From contig DATJNA010000131.1 of assembly GCA_035508435.1 (NCBI GenBank), positions 41,129-105,128 on the forward strand: a stretch of DNA of 64,000 nucleotides, written 5' to 3'. A program made the translations under genes and the position numbers. Numbering within the stretch: the first letter of the stretch is position 1; the number at the start of each line of letters is the position of its first letter. A model generated the notes under the pieces. That model had not been told where the DNA came from, did no database searches, and saw only the letters and a program-made list of their open reading frames with translations. This document shows, in pieces, positions 41,593-49,420 of this stretch. This stretch comes from JASHVB01 sp035508435 (lineage in GTDB: Bacteria > Pseudomonadota > Alphaproteobacteria > Acetobacterales > Acetobacteraceae).

Positions 41593-42408
41593 TTATACGA
41601 TTTTGACGCCCCTGATGTTGACCGCCGGGTCGCGCCAGAACGAATCCTGCTCCATACGCCGGAATAAATCCGGGGGCAGAATGGTGCGCCGATCGGTTGG
41701 CCGTACCACCGGCCGCACCGTGTGCAACCCTGGTGTGCCGAGCCGCGCATCGAATTCTGTCGCATCATATTCGATGTTCTCGAAATCGTGCCCGAACGGC
41801 GCTTCGCCGATAAACTCATAGACCACGGACAGCGCGCGTCGCGGGTCGTTGGTCAACGTCTCGTAGGTCAGCAGCATGATGCGGTCGGCGTCGTCGCCGA
41901 AGAACGCCTCGCGCAGTGCATTCCAGGCGAAGCCGACCATGCCGGAGCCCGACCCCAACCCCTCAACGCGCGAATATACCGTGCCGCCGGGCTCGAAATT
42001 GAAGATCTTGGAGGGTTCGAACTTGTTGCGCCGGACCAGACGCTCGATGCTGTCGAGAATCCATGGCACATGGCGCACGCAGCAGATCACCTTCGCCTGA
42101 GGGAACAAGGCGGCCAGCGCGGGAAGCTTGGAACACCAAAGGCGGTTGGTATCGAACACCACCTTGCGCGGATGCTCACGGAAATAATACGCGTCGAACA
42201 CCGCGGTCAAAACGGCCTTTCGCTGGTCGTCGTCGATGAACACCGCGGTCTCGTTGTCCTGGCTCATTTGCCGCAGCATGGCGTTGACGAGGGAACCGAC
42301 GGGGCTCGACATGCCGGCGTGGAAATGCGGGTTCTGCCGCAGAATCGCCGCCAGCAACGTGGAGCCGGACCGCGGCAGGCCGGAAATGAAGTGGATGCCC
42401 TGGTTCAT
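41593..42408 (-). CDS. Sulfotransferase family protein
   Basis: The 271-residue protein has the PAPS 5'-phosphate loop GLPRSGSTLLAAIL (residues 10-23) and the 3'-phosphate region VICCVRHVPWILDSIERLV, followed by TYETLTNDPRRALSVVYEFIG. These are the core motifs of bacterial Stf-type sulfotransferases, which move sulfate from PAPS to a hydroxyl or amine. The acceptor is unknown. The position between a surface adhesin gene and GNAT/tail-collar genes suggests it may modify a surface protein or glycan; that is inference from context. Confidence 0.85.
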   Translation of the reverse strand: MNQGIHFISGLPRSGSTLLAAILRQNPHFHAGMSSPVGSLVNAMLRQMSQDNETAVFIDDDQRKAVLTAVFDAYYFREHPRKVVFDTNRLWCSKLPALAALFPQAKVICCVRHVPWILDSIERLVRRNKFEPSKIFNFEPGGTVYSRVEGLGSGSGMVGFAWNALREAFFGDDADRIMLLTYETLTNDPRRALSVVYEFIGEAPFGHDFENIEYDATEFDARLGTPGLHTVRPVVRPTDRRTILPPDLFRRMEQDSFWRDPAVNIRGVKIV

Positions 42409-42490
42409 GCAGACGCTCGCGGAAAACTGGCGGACGTCAGTGTGCGAAAATGATTCCGGTGCGGCAAGTACGTCATGCGCGTCCGCTCGA

Positions 42491-42997
42491 TCAATCAGCC
42501 GGCCGCCATTCCAGTTCCACGAACGGCGGAATGTCGCGCCGCATTGTCATGCCGACCCGCCGGCACAGGCGCAGAGAGGCAGCATTGCCGGACAGCACCT
42601 TGACCCGGCCCGGCAGCCCGAGCCGTCGCGGCTCCCTCAGCACCGCGGTCATCAGCGCCGTGGCGAGGCCGCCGCCCTGACGTTCCGGCAGCAATGCGAT
42701 ATCGACGTAATAGACGCAGTCCGCCTGCACATCGGTGACCAGGCGGCCAATCGGCGTGCGTTCGAGCTCGACGATCTCGAAGCGGGCATTGGGAAATTCC
42801 TGGCGATAGCTCGCCATCATGGAACGGAACTGGGTATTCAGCAGGAACTGCTTGCCTGCTTCGTCCAGCGGCATCAGCGCCATTTCGTCGCGCCTGGCGC
42901 TGGCGAACAGCAGGAACAAAAAGGCCGCGTCCGCTGCCGATTCCGGCCGCATGCCAAGGCGGCCATGCGGGGTGACAACGTCAACGCTTGACAGCAT
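42491..42997 (-). CDS. GNAT-family N-acetyltransferase
   Basis: The 168-residue product has the GNAT core: MRPESAADAAFLFLLFASARRDEM at the front, the FEIVELERTPIGRLV strands, DIALLPERQGGGLATALMTAVL (the Q/R-x-x-G-x-G/A acetyl-CoA loop) and NAASLRLCRRVGM. Substrate is unknown. The start is unclear: ATG at 42997, 42952 and 43057 are all open and none has a good SD. Similar acetyltransferases occur beside tail-collar/MdpB and DUF6916 genes in other Proteobacteria as I recall, so it probably belongs to this locus. Confidence 0.8.
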   Translation of the reverse strand: MLSSVDVVTPHGRLGMRPESAADAAFLFLLFASARRDEMALMPLDEAGKQFLLNTQFRSMMASYRQEFPNARFEIVELERTPIGRLVTDVQADCVYYVDIALLPERQGGGLATALMTAVLREPRRLGLPGRVKVLSGNAASLRLCRRVGMTMRRDIPPFVELEWRPAD

Positions 42998-43088
42998 GGC
43001 GGAGACCGGCGCGCAGTGCGGTGGGCCCTTCATTGCCGGCGGACCATCAACCGGCATTTGCCACCCCAGCGATCTGAGGCACGACGCC

Positions 43089-43382
43089 ATGGCCGAGGAG
43101 ATTTGCGCGGACGATTTCATTGCCTTTATCGGCCAGCCATTCCAGGCCGAAGGCGCGAGCCAGACGCTCACGTTGGCAGCGGTGGACCAGCCGGAGCGCG
43201 CGGGCTGGCCGCAGGGACTGCGCAAGCCCTTTTCGCTGATCCTGCGGGGCGCCCGCGACGATGTGCTGCCCGAGGGCGCCTATCGCTTCACCGCCGGCGG
43301 GCAGCGGCAGTTCGAGCTTTATATCATTCCGATCGAGACCGCCTCGCGCGATTGCCAGGAATACCAGATCGCATTCAACTGA
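43089..43382 (+). CDS. DUF6916-like small protein
   Basis: The 97-residue product shows the pattern of DUF6916 proteins: DDFIAFIGQPFQAEG, then FSLILRGARDDVLPEGAYRFTAGGQRQFELYIIPIE and a final YQIAFN strand. The family is of unknown function and is typically encoded next to MdpB-type tail-collar proteins. GAGG lies 10 bases before the ATG. It is convergent with the tail-collar genes (16 bp between stops) and divergent from the GNAT gene. Confidence 0.7.
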   Translation: MAEEICADDFIAFIGQPFQAEGASQTLTLAAVDQPERAGWPQGLRKPFSLILRGARDDVLPEGAYRFTAGGQRQFELYIIPIETASRDCQEYQIAFN

Positions 43383-43398
43383 CCCGTGCACGGCGGTT

Positions 43399-43932
43399 TC
43401 AGTTTTGTGTGGGAAATACGCCCTGCAGCGCGATGCAGTAGTTCAGTCCTACGTAAGGCCCGATGTTGTTGTGCGGCACGCCGGTACCGGCCTGGCCCAC
43501 CTGGCCCATGGTGACGCTCGGCGCGGTCGAACTGTAGATCGGGACTGTCGTGCCGGTCGACGTGATGCCGGTGGAAAGGACGACGCTGCTGCCCGGAGTA
43601 TTCGTGCCGCCGGTCGTGCCTGGGTTCGCCATCACAGAGTGCGTATGCGACGCCGTGGTCTGCGAGCTGAGGCTAACGTTTTCGGTGCCGGCCGCCTGGC
43701 CGATAACATAGTTACTCAGCCCGGAGCCCTGGCCGATGCCCACCACGGCCCGGCTGCGCAGGTCCGGCAACGCGAAATTGTTGACGCCGTTGCCGCCGAA
43801 AAAGGTGCCGATCACCGCGAACAGGGCCTGGTTCTGATTGATCGGCAGAAGCTGTCCATTGCATTGCGCCCAGCCTCGCGGCGCGAAGTTGAACGGGAAC
43901 AGCTCGACCTGGCTGAGGTAGGGATCGGACAT
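43399..43932 (-). CDS. Phage tail-collar domain protein (MdpB-type), copy 1
   Basis: The 177-residue product has the tail-collar fold: FPFNFAPRGWAQCNGQLLPINQNQALFAVIGTFFGGNGVNNFALPDLRSRAVVG at the N-terminus, then a Gly/Ser/Thr-rich body with SHTHSV and the end NYCIALQGVFP. Such microcystin-dependent/MdpB proteins resemble phage short-tail-fibre tips but occur outside prophages. No phage structural genes are nearby. It is last of three paralogues in a row. Confidence 0.88.
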   Translation of the reverse strand: MSDPYLSQVELFPFNFAPRGWAQCNGQLLPINQNQALFAVIGTFFGGNGVNNFALPDLRSRAVVGIGQGSGLSNYVIGQAAGTENVSLSSQTTASHTHSVMANPGTTGGTNTPGSSVVLSTGITSTGTTVPIYSSTAPSVTMGQVGQAGTGVPHNNIGPYVGLNYCIALQGVFPTQN

Positions 43933-43968
43933 GGTCGCAGGACCCTTGCGCTGGAGAGACGTGTCGGA

Positions 43969-44514
43969 TCAGGAACGCGGCGGATAGACGCCCTGTAGGG
44001 CGATGCACCAGTTCATTGCCAGCACCGGCTGGATGTTGGGGTGCGGTTGAGCGCTGCCGCCAGCGGCGAGCTGGCCTGCGGCAAGGGTGACCGAGGTGGT
44101 ACCAGAATTGTACAGGTTGAACGAGGTACCCTGACCATGGCGTCCGGTGGAGTCGCCCGCGGCCGGCAATGCATTGTTCGGATTCGGCGTAATGCCCTGA
44201 GCCGTATAGGCGGGAAGGCTATGAGAGTGCGCGGGCAGGTTGGTGGTGGCCAGGGCGACGGTTTCCGCGCCGCCGGTCTCGCCGATGATGTAGTTGGAAA
44301 GCCCACTCCCTTGCCCGGCACCCACCGCCATGCGCCCGCGCAGATCGGGCAGTTGAAAGTTGCTGGTGCCGTTGCCGCCAAACTGCGTGCCGAGCAATGA
44401 GAACAGGGCGGTGTACTGCGAGATCGGCAGAATTTGGCCCGCGCACTGTGCCCAGCCAAGCGGCGCGAAATTGCACGCGAACATTGTGATCTGGCCGAGG
44501 AATTTATCACTCAT
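43969..44514 (-). CDS. Phage tail-collar domain protein (MdpB-type), copy 2
   Basis: The 181-residue paralogue opens MSDKFLGQITMFACNFAPLGWAQCAGQILPISQYTALFSLLGTQFGGNGTSNFQLPDLRGRMAVG and ends NWCIALQGVYPPRS. The middle is rich in Asn, Pro and Thr and carries the LPAHSHSLPAY histidine motif. SD GGAGGG and AGGA lie before the ATG. It is the middle gene of the array, 36 bp from copy 1. Confidence 0.88.
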   Translation of the reverse strand: MSDKFLGQITMFACNFAPLGWAQCAGQILPISQYTALFSLLGTQFGGNGTSNFQLPDLRGRMAVGAGQGSGLSNYIIGETGGAETVALATTNLPAHSHSLPAYTAQGITPNPNNALPAAGDSTGRHGQGTSFNLYNSGTTSVTLAAGQLAAGGSAQPHPNIQPVLAMNWCIALQGVYPPRS

Positions 44515-44589
44515 ATTTCCTGCCCTCCCTGCACGGTGTTGCTGCGTGCTGCATCCGGCAATCGATCGCGAATCTCGGCGGCCCGGCCG

Positions 44590-45108
44590 CTACGACCGGC
44601 TTGGAAAGATCCCGTACAACGCGATGATGTAATTGATGCCGAGATACGGCTGGCGATTCTCGTGCGGCACACTGCCGCCAGCCATCCCGATCGACCTGGA
44701 CGCGAGCGCCGTGGTCGTCCCGCCCGTGCCGTAAATCTGTTCGGCCGTCGGTGTCCCAAGCGCGAGGTTGTTCGCAGGGGAGGCCTGGGTCACGTTATTC
44801 GCAGCCACCAGCGTATGGGCGTGCCCCCCCATTTCCTGCGTGGTGAGCGTATGTTGCTCCTCGCCGCCCCTTTGCCCAATGCCATACTGGGACAATCCGT
44901 TGCCCTGCCCCATGTGGATGGCAATACGCCCGCGCAAGTCCGGCAGCGCGAAGGTTGACACGCCGTCCCCGCCATAGGTGGTCCCGATCAGATTATAGAG
45001 GGCGTCATACTGCGAGATCTGCAACAGGCTGCCGTCACATACGTGCCAGCCCACCGGCGCGAAGTTGAAGCCGACAGCAATGATCTGGCCGACAAAGGGC
45101 TGGCTCAT
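44590..45108 (-). CDS. Phage tail-collar domain protein (MdpB-type), copy 3
   Basis: The 172-residue paralogue opens MSQPFVGQIIAVGFNFAPVGWHVCDGSLLQISQYDALYNLIGTTYGGDGVSTFALPDLRGRIAIHMGQG and ends NYIIALYGIFPSRS, with the GGHAHTLVAAN histidine motif in the middle. It is the most diverged of the three and is first in transcription order. GGGGGAGA lies upstream of the ATG at 45108; a longer frame from 45159 has no family similarity. An AT-richer 177-bp gap toward dxs probably holds the array's promoter. Confidence 0.86.
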   Translation of the reverse strand: MSQPFVGQIIAVGFNFAPVGWHVCDGSLLQISQYDALYNLIGTTYGGDGVSTFALPDLRGRIAIHMGQGNGLSQYGIGQRGGEEQHTLTTQEMGGHAHTLVAANNVTQASPANNLALGTPTAEQIYGTGGTTTALASRSIGMAGGSVPHENRQPYLGINYIIALYGIFPSRS

Positions 45109-45285
45109 CCGGCTGTCTCCCCCATTTGGCCACCGCCATGCACAAGGCCGCAGCGGCAAAAATGTATTGTGCTTATGCTCACACTAACGAGAGCACGCGA
45201 ACGCGGCCAGAGACTCTTTTGTCAGGACGGCGTCAAATCTGCATTAATCGCCGCCGCGGGCCGCGCCCAAAGGTCGGTAGCCGCC

Positions 45286-47250
45286 TTATCGCGCGGTGAT
45301 CGCCTGCCCGCCCGGCAGCGCCTGGCCGACACCGATCGCCGCCAGCGCCGTCGCAACAATGTCCTTCGCCGACAGTTTCGCCACCGCGAGCTGCTTCGCC
45401 TGGCTGTCATGGTCGATGAACATATCCGGCAGCACCATCGGCCGCAGCTTCAGGCCGCGGTCCAACAGCCCCCGCCACGCCAGATGCTGCACCACCTGGG
45501 CACTGAAGCCGCCGATCGAGCCTTCCTCGACGGTGATGAGCACCTCGTGGTGTCGTGCCAATTGCTCCACCAGCGCGCCGTCGATCGGCTTGGCAAAACG
45601 CGCGTCCGCGACGGTGGCGGGCAGGCCGCGCGCCGCCAACTCGTCCGCCGCCTTCAACGCGTCCGCCAGGCGTGGGCCAAGTGACAGGATGGCGATGTTG
45701 TTGCCCTGGCGCAGAATGCGGCCCTTGCCGATCGGCATGGCCTCGCCGCGCGCGGGCAGCGCCACGCCCACGCCCTCGCCGCGCGGATAGCGCAAGCCGC
45801 ACGGACGGTCGTTGATCCCAACCGCCGTGCTCACCGCATGCATCAGCTCCGCCTCGTCGGACGGCGCCATCAGCACGAAGCCCGGCAAGCAGCCGAGATA
45901 AGCGAGATCGAAACTGCCGGAATGGGTGGCGCCATCGGCGCCCACCGGCCCGGCACGATCCATCGCGAAGCGCACCGGCAGCGACTGGATCGCCACGTCG
46001 TGCACCACCTGGTCGTAGGCGCGCTGCAGGAACGTGGAATAGATCGCGCAGAACGGCTTCATGCCCTCGGTCGCCAGTCCGGCCGCGAAGGTCACCGCGT
46101 GTTGCTCTGCGATCCCTACGTCGAAACAGCGCGTCGGGAAGCGCTTGCCGAACTTGTCCAACCCGGTGCCCGACGGCATCGCCGCGGTGATCGCCACAAC
46201 GCTCGGATCGTGCTCCGCCTCCGCGATCAGGGCGGCGGCGAAGACGTTGGTATAGTTCGGCGGCCCTGGCGGCGCCTTGGCTTGCTCGCCGGTGATGACA
46301 TTGAACTTGGAAACGCTGTGCAGCTTGTCCGCCGACGCCTCGGCCTTGGCGTAGCCCTTGCCCTTCTGGGTGATCGCGTGCACCAGGATCGGCCCGGTTT
46401 CCTCAGCCTCGCGCACATTGCGCAGCACCGGCAGCAGGTGGTCCAGATTGTGCCCGTCGATCGGGCCGACATAATAGAACCCCAACTCCTCGAACAATGT
46501 GCCCCCGGTCAGCATGCCGCGGGCATATTCCTCGGCACGGCCGAGGGTGCGCTCGACACCGCGCGGGAAGCGCCTGGCCATCTTCGCGCCGAGTTCGCGC
46601 AGGCCGAGGAAGCTGCGCGACGACATCAGCCGCGAAAGATAGGCACTCATCGCACCCACCGGGGGCGCGATCGACATGTCGTTGTCGTTCAGCACCACGA
46701 TCAGCCGCGAGTGCAGCGCGCCGGCGTTGTTCATCGCTTCATAGGCCATGCCGGCGCTCATCGCGCCATCGCCGATCACCGCGATCACGTTGCGGTCGTC
46801 ATGCTCGCCGCGCCCTTCCTCCTTGACGCGCGCATTCTTCAGATCGCGTGCCACCGCCATGCCGAGACCCGACGATATCGACGTGGACGAATGCGCCGCG
46901 CCGAACGGGTCGTATTCGCTTTCCGCCCGCCGGGTGAAGCCGGACAGCCCGCCGCCCTGGCGCAGCGTGCGGATGCGCTCGCGCCGGCCGGTCAGAATCT
47001 TGTGCGGATAGGCCTGGTGGCCGACATCCCAGATCAGCCGGTCGCGCGGCGTATCGAACACGGCATGGATCGCCACGGTCAGCTCGACCACGCCAAGCGA
47101 GGCGCCGAGATGTCCGCCGGTGACCGAGACGGCATCGATCGTCTCGGCCCGCAACTCGTCGGCAATCTGACGCAATTGCTCCGCGGAGAAATTGCGCAGG
47201 TCCGCTGGAAAGCAGACGCGGTCAAGCAATGGCGTGTTCACCGGACTCAT
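45286..47250 (-). CDS. dxs: 1-deoxy-D-xylulose-5-phosphate synthase
   Basis: Dxs condenses pyruvate and glyceraldehyde-3-phosphate with ThDP, the first MEP-pathway step. The 654-residue transketolase-type protein has GGHLGASLGVVELTVAIHAVFDTP, DRLIWDVGHQAYPHKILTGR, the ThDP motif GDGAMSAGMAYEA...NDNDMS, the pyrimidine-binding part FDVGIAEQHAVTFAAG and the C-terminal domain TVEEGSIGGFSAQV. GGGAGAGAG precedes the ATG. It lies 19 bp after ispA in the same direction, so the two are co-transcribed. Confidence 0.97.
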   Translation of the reverse strand: MSPVNTPLLDRVCFPADLRNFSAEQLRQIADELRAETIDAVSVTGGHLGASLGVVELTVAIHAVFDTPRDRLIWDVGHQAYPHKILTGRRERIRTLRQGGGLSGFTRRAESEYDPFGAAHSSTSISSGLGMAVARDLKNARVKEEGRGEHDDRNVIAVIGDGAMSAGMAYEAMNNAGALHSRLIVVLNDNDMSIAPPVGAMSAYLSRLMSSRSFLGLRELGAKMARRFPRGVERTLGRAEEYARGMLTGGTLFEELGFYYVGPIDGHNLDHLLPVLRNVREAEETGPILVHAITQKGKGYAKAEASADKLHSVSKFNVITGEQAKAPPGPPNYTNVFAAALIAEAEHDPSVVAITAAMPSGTGLDKFGKRFPTRCFDVGIAEQHAVTFAAGLATEGMKPFCAIYSTFLQRAYDQVVHDVAIQSLPVRFAMDRAGPVGADGATHSGSFDLAYLGCLPGFVLMAPSDEAELMHAVSTAVGINDRPCGLRYPRGEGVGVALPARGEAMPIGKGRILRQGNNIAILSLGPRLADALKAADELAARGLPATVADARFAKPIDGALVEQLARHHEVLITVEEGSIGGFSAQVVQHLAWRGLLDRGLKLRPMVLPDMFIDHDSQAKQLAVAKLSAKDIVATALAAIGVGQALPGGQAITAR

Positions 47251-47269
47251 GCGTTGTTTCTCTCTCCCG

Positions 47270-48190
47270 TCAGCTTCGCCGGTTCACGGCGAAGGCAGCC
47301 AGATCCCGCAGCAGTTTCGCGCGCGGGCCGAAGCTGTCGAGGTGCGCCGCCGCTTGCGTTGCCAGCATCTGGGCGTGGGCCCTGGCGCGCTCCGGCCCCA
47401 GGATCGCGACCATCGTCGCCTTGCCGGCGGCCGCGTCCTTACCGGCCGTCTTGCCGGTTTCCTCCGTGGTGCCCTCGGCGTCCAGTAGATCATCCGCGAT
47501 CTGGTAGGCGGCCCCGAGGTCGCGGCCATAGGCCGCCAGCATATGCCGCTGCGGCGCCGGCGCGCGGCCCAGAATCGCGCCCGCCTCGGCACTGAACTGG
47601 ATCAGCCGTCCGGTCTTCAGCGCTTGCAGCCTGGTGATCGCCGGTCCGTCCAGCGTCTGGCCCTCGGCCAGCATGTCGATCATCTGTCCGCCGCACATGC
47701 CGCGGGCGCCGGCCGCATTCGCCAGCGCCTGCACCAGTTCGCAGCGCGCCTGTGGGTCCGAATGGGTGTCCGCCTCCGCCAGCACCTCAAACGCGCGGGT
47801 CTGCAATGCATCGCCCGCCAGGATGGCGGTTGCCTCGTCAAACGCCTTGTGGGTGGAGGGTTTGCCCCGGCGCAGGTCGTCGTCATCCATCGCCGGCAGG
47901 TCGTCGTGCACCATGGAGTAGGCATGCACCATCTCCACCGCGGCGGCGACACGGGCCGCGCAGGTCTCCGACACGGCGAACAAGCTGGCAGTCTGCGTCA
48001 CCAGGAAGCCGCGCAGCCGTTTGCCGGGGCTGAGTGTGGCATAGCGCATGGCCTCCAGCAGCCGCGCTTCGGCGCCTTCCGACCTGGGAAGCAGATTGTC
48101 GAGGGCAGTTTCCACTGTGCGCGCCACGCGTGCGACGGCTGTTGACAGGTCGTCGCCGACCATTCTCAGTCCGCTGCCGTCCAATGCCAT
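47270..48190 (-). CDS. ispA: Short-chain polyprenyl (farnesyl) diphosphate synthase
   Basis: A 306-residue trans-prenyltransferase that makes FPP from IPP and DMAPP. The first aspartate-rich motif is SMVHDDLPAMDDDDLRRGKP and the second YQIADDLLDAEG; the GKRLRGFL and TGRLIQFSAEAGA segments fit IspA. ATG 48190 has AGGGG 5 bases upstream; an internal ATG at 48163 is possible. The xseB gene that often precedes ispA is not here. It is divergent from ispH across 286 bp, which must contain both promoters. Confidence 0.95.
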   Translation of the reverse strand: MALDGSGLRMVGDDLSTAVARVARTVETALDNLLPRSEGAEARLLEAMRYATLSPGKRLRGFLVTQTASLFAVSETCAARVAAAVEMVHAYSMVHDDLPAMDDDDLRRGKPSTHKAFDEATAILAGDALQTRAFEVLAEADTHSDPQARCELVQALANAAGARGMCGGQMIDMLAEGQTLDGPAITRLQALKTGRLIQFSAEAGAILGRAPAPQRHMLAAYGRDLGAAYQIADDLLDAEGTTEETGKTAGKDAAAGKATMVAILGPERARAHAQMLATQAAAHLDSFGPRAKLLRDLAAFAVNRRS

Positions 48191-48476
48191 GTCTACCCCT
48201 GAATGAATGTCCCGAATCGGGCGGACCTGCCGAGGGAAGCATATGATGTCCCGGCGAGCCCGCGGAATGGAACGCCGCACTGGCCTGCCGCTCTCTGTTG
48301 CAGTAATGCCACAGGCTCCCCGGTCCTGCCGGAGCGGTAGACTGGCTTAGCCGATGCAATGATCGGCGGCTATCCCCACCTGTCGCGCCACCCAGGGTGG
48401 CGTTGCCGCCCTGGGGTCGCCATGTCATACCCGAGCCGCCGGGTCGGCTTTGGCGCCTTGCAGGAGAACGAATGGC
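48191..48476. promoter_or_regulatory. Divergent promoter region of ispA-dxs and ispH-hpnH
   Basis: This 286-bp gap separates the two isoprenoid units that are read away from each other. It is less GC-biased around 48190-48250 and 48290-48350, where it holds TTGCAGTAATGCCACAGG-type sequence. No repeat elements or ORFs are seen. I cannot place promoter boxes reliably, but both operons must start here. Confidence 0.5.
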
Positions 48477-49406
48477 ATGATGCGCGTTGTACTGGCGCAG
48501 CCGCGCGGGTTCTGCGCCGGCGTCGAACGGGCGATCGAAATCGTCGAGCGGGCTCTGAAGAAGTACGGGCCGCCGATCTATGTTCGTCACGAAATTGTGC
48601 ACAACCGGCACGTGGTGGAGGACCTGAGGACTCGCGGTGCCGTCTTCGTCGACGAGCTGGACGAGGTGCCGCCAGGCGCCCGTACTATCTTTTCCGCCCA
48701 TGGCGTGGCAAAGCGAATCGAGGAACTGGCAGCCGAGCGCGATCTGCCGGTGATCGATGCGACCTGCCCGCTGGTTGCGAAGGTGCATAACGAAGGCCGC
48801 CGCTATTCCGGCCAGGGCCGGGAGATCGTGCTGGTGGGCCACGCCGGCCATCCGGAAGTCGAGGGCACCATCGGCCAGATGCCGGGAAAGGTGCACCTGG
48901 TGCAGATGGTGGAGGACGTCGCCGGCCTGCGGGTCGCCGATCCGGACAAGCTGGCCTACATCACCCAGACGACGCTTTCGGTGGACGACACGCGCCATAT
49001 CATCGCGGCGTTGACCGCGCGCTTTCCCACCATCGTCGGGCCCGATGTGCGCGACATCTGCTACGCGACGCAAAATCGCCAGCAGGCGGTACGCGAGCTG
49101 GCGCGGGCGGTGGACGTGATCCTGGTGGTGGGATCGCGCAATTCCTCCAACTCCAACCGGCTGCGCGAGATCGGCGAGGAGCTGGGCAAGCCCGCCTATC
49201 TGATCGACGACGCGGATGCGTTGCAGCCGGCCTGGTTCACGGGGGCGCAATCGGTCGGCCTGACGGCCGGCGCTTCGGCGCCGGAAACGCTGGTGCAAGG
49301 CGTCATCACCGGCCTGCGCCGTTTCGGCGAGCTCGAGGTCTCCACCCTGACCGGCGTGGAGGAGAATGTCCGCTTCCGGTTCCCGGCCGAACTGGCCGAC
49401 GCGTAA
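48477..49406 (+). CDS. ispH: 4-hydroxy-3-methylbut-2-enyl diphosphate reductase
   Basis: IspH is the [4Fe-4S] enzyme of the last MEP step, giving IPP and DMAPP. The 309-residue protein has the three cluster cysteines: C13 (QPRGFCAGVERAI), C97 (IDATCPLVAKVH) and C195 (DICYATQNRQ), plus the HEIVHN, TIFSAHGV, VGHAGHPEVEGT and VGSRNSSNSNRL motifs. The start at 48477 (MMRVVLAQPRG) has AGGAG 10 bases upstream. It is 14 bp before hpnH and co-directional, so isoprenoid supply and hopanoid modification share a transcript. Confidence 0.96.
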   Translation: MMRVVLAQPRGFCAGVERAIEIVERALKKYGPPIYVRHEIVHNRHVVEDLRTRGAVFVDELDEVPPGARTIFSAHGVAKRIEELAAERDLPVIDATCPLVAKVHNEGRRYSGQGREIVLVGHAGHPEVEGTIGQMPGKVHLVQMVEDVAGLRVADPDKLAYITQTTLSVDDTRHIIAALTARFPTIVGPDVRDICYATQNRQQAVRELARAVDVILVVGSRNSSNSNRLREIGEELGKPAYLIDDADALQPAWFTGAQSVGLTAGASAPETLVQGVITGLRRFGELEVSTLTGVEENVRFRFPAELADA

Positions 49407-49420
49407 GGAGTTCCGACCCT

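Noticed and set aside
43399..45108. Tail-collar genes considered as a prophage remnant
   Set aside because: No integrase, capsid, terminase, portal, tail-tube or lysis genes and no att-like repeats; the neighbours are modifying enzymes and the housekeeping gene dxs.
45838..47595. 585-codon plus-strand open frame opposite dxs and ispA
   Set aside because: Composition and lack of motifs show it is an antisense shadow of two unmistakable genes.
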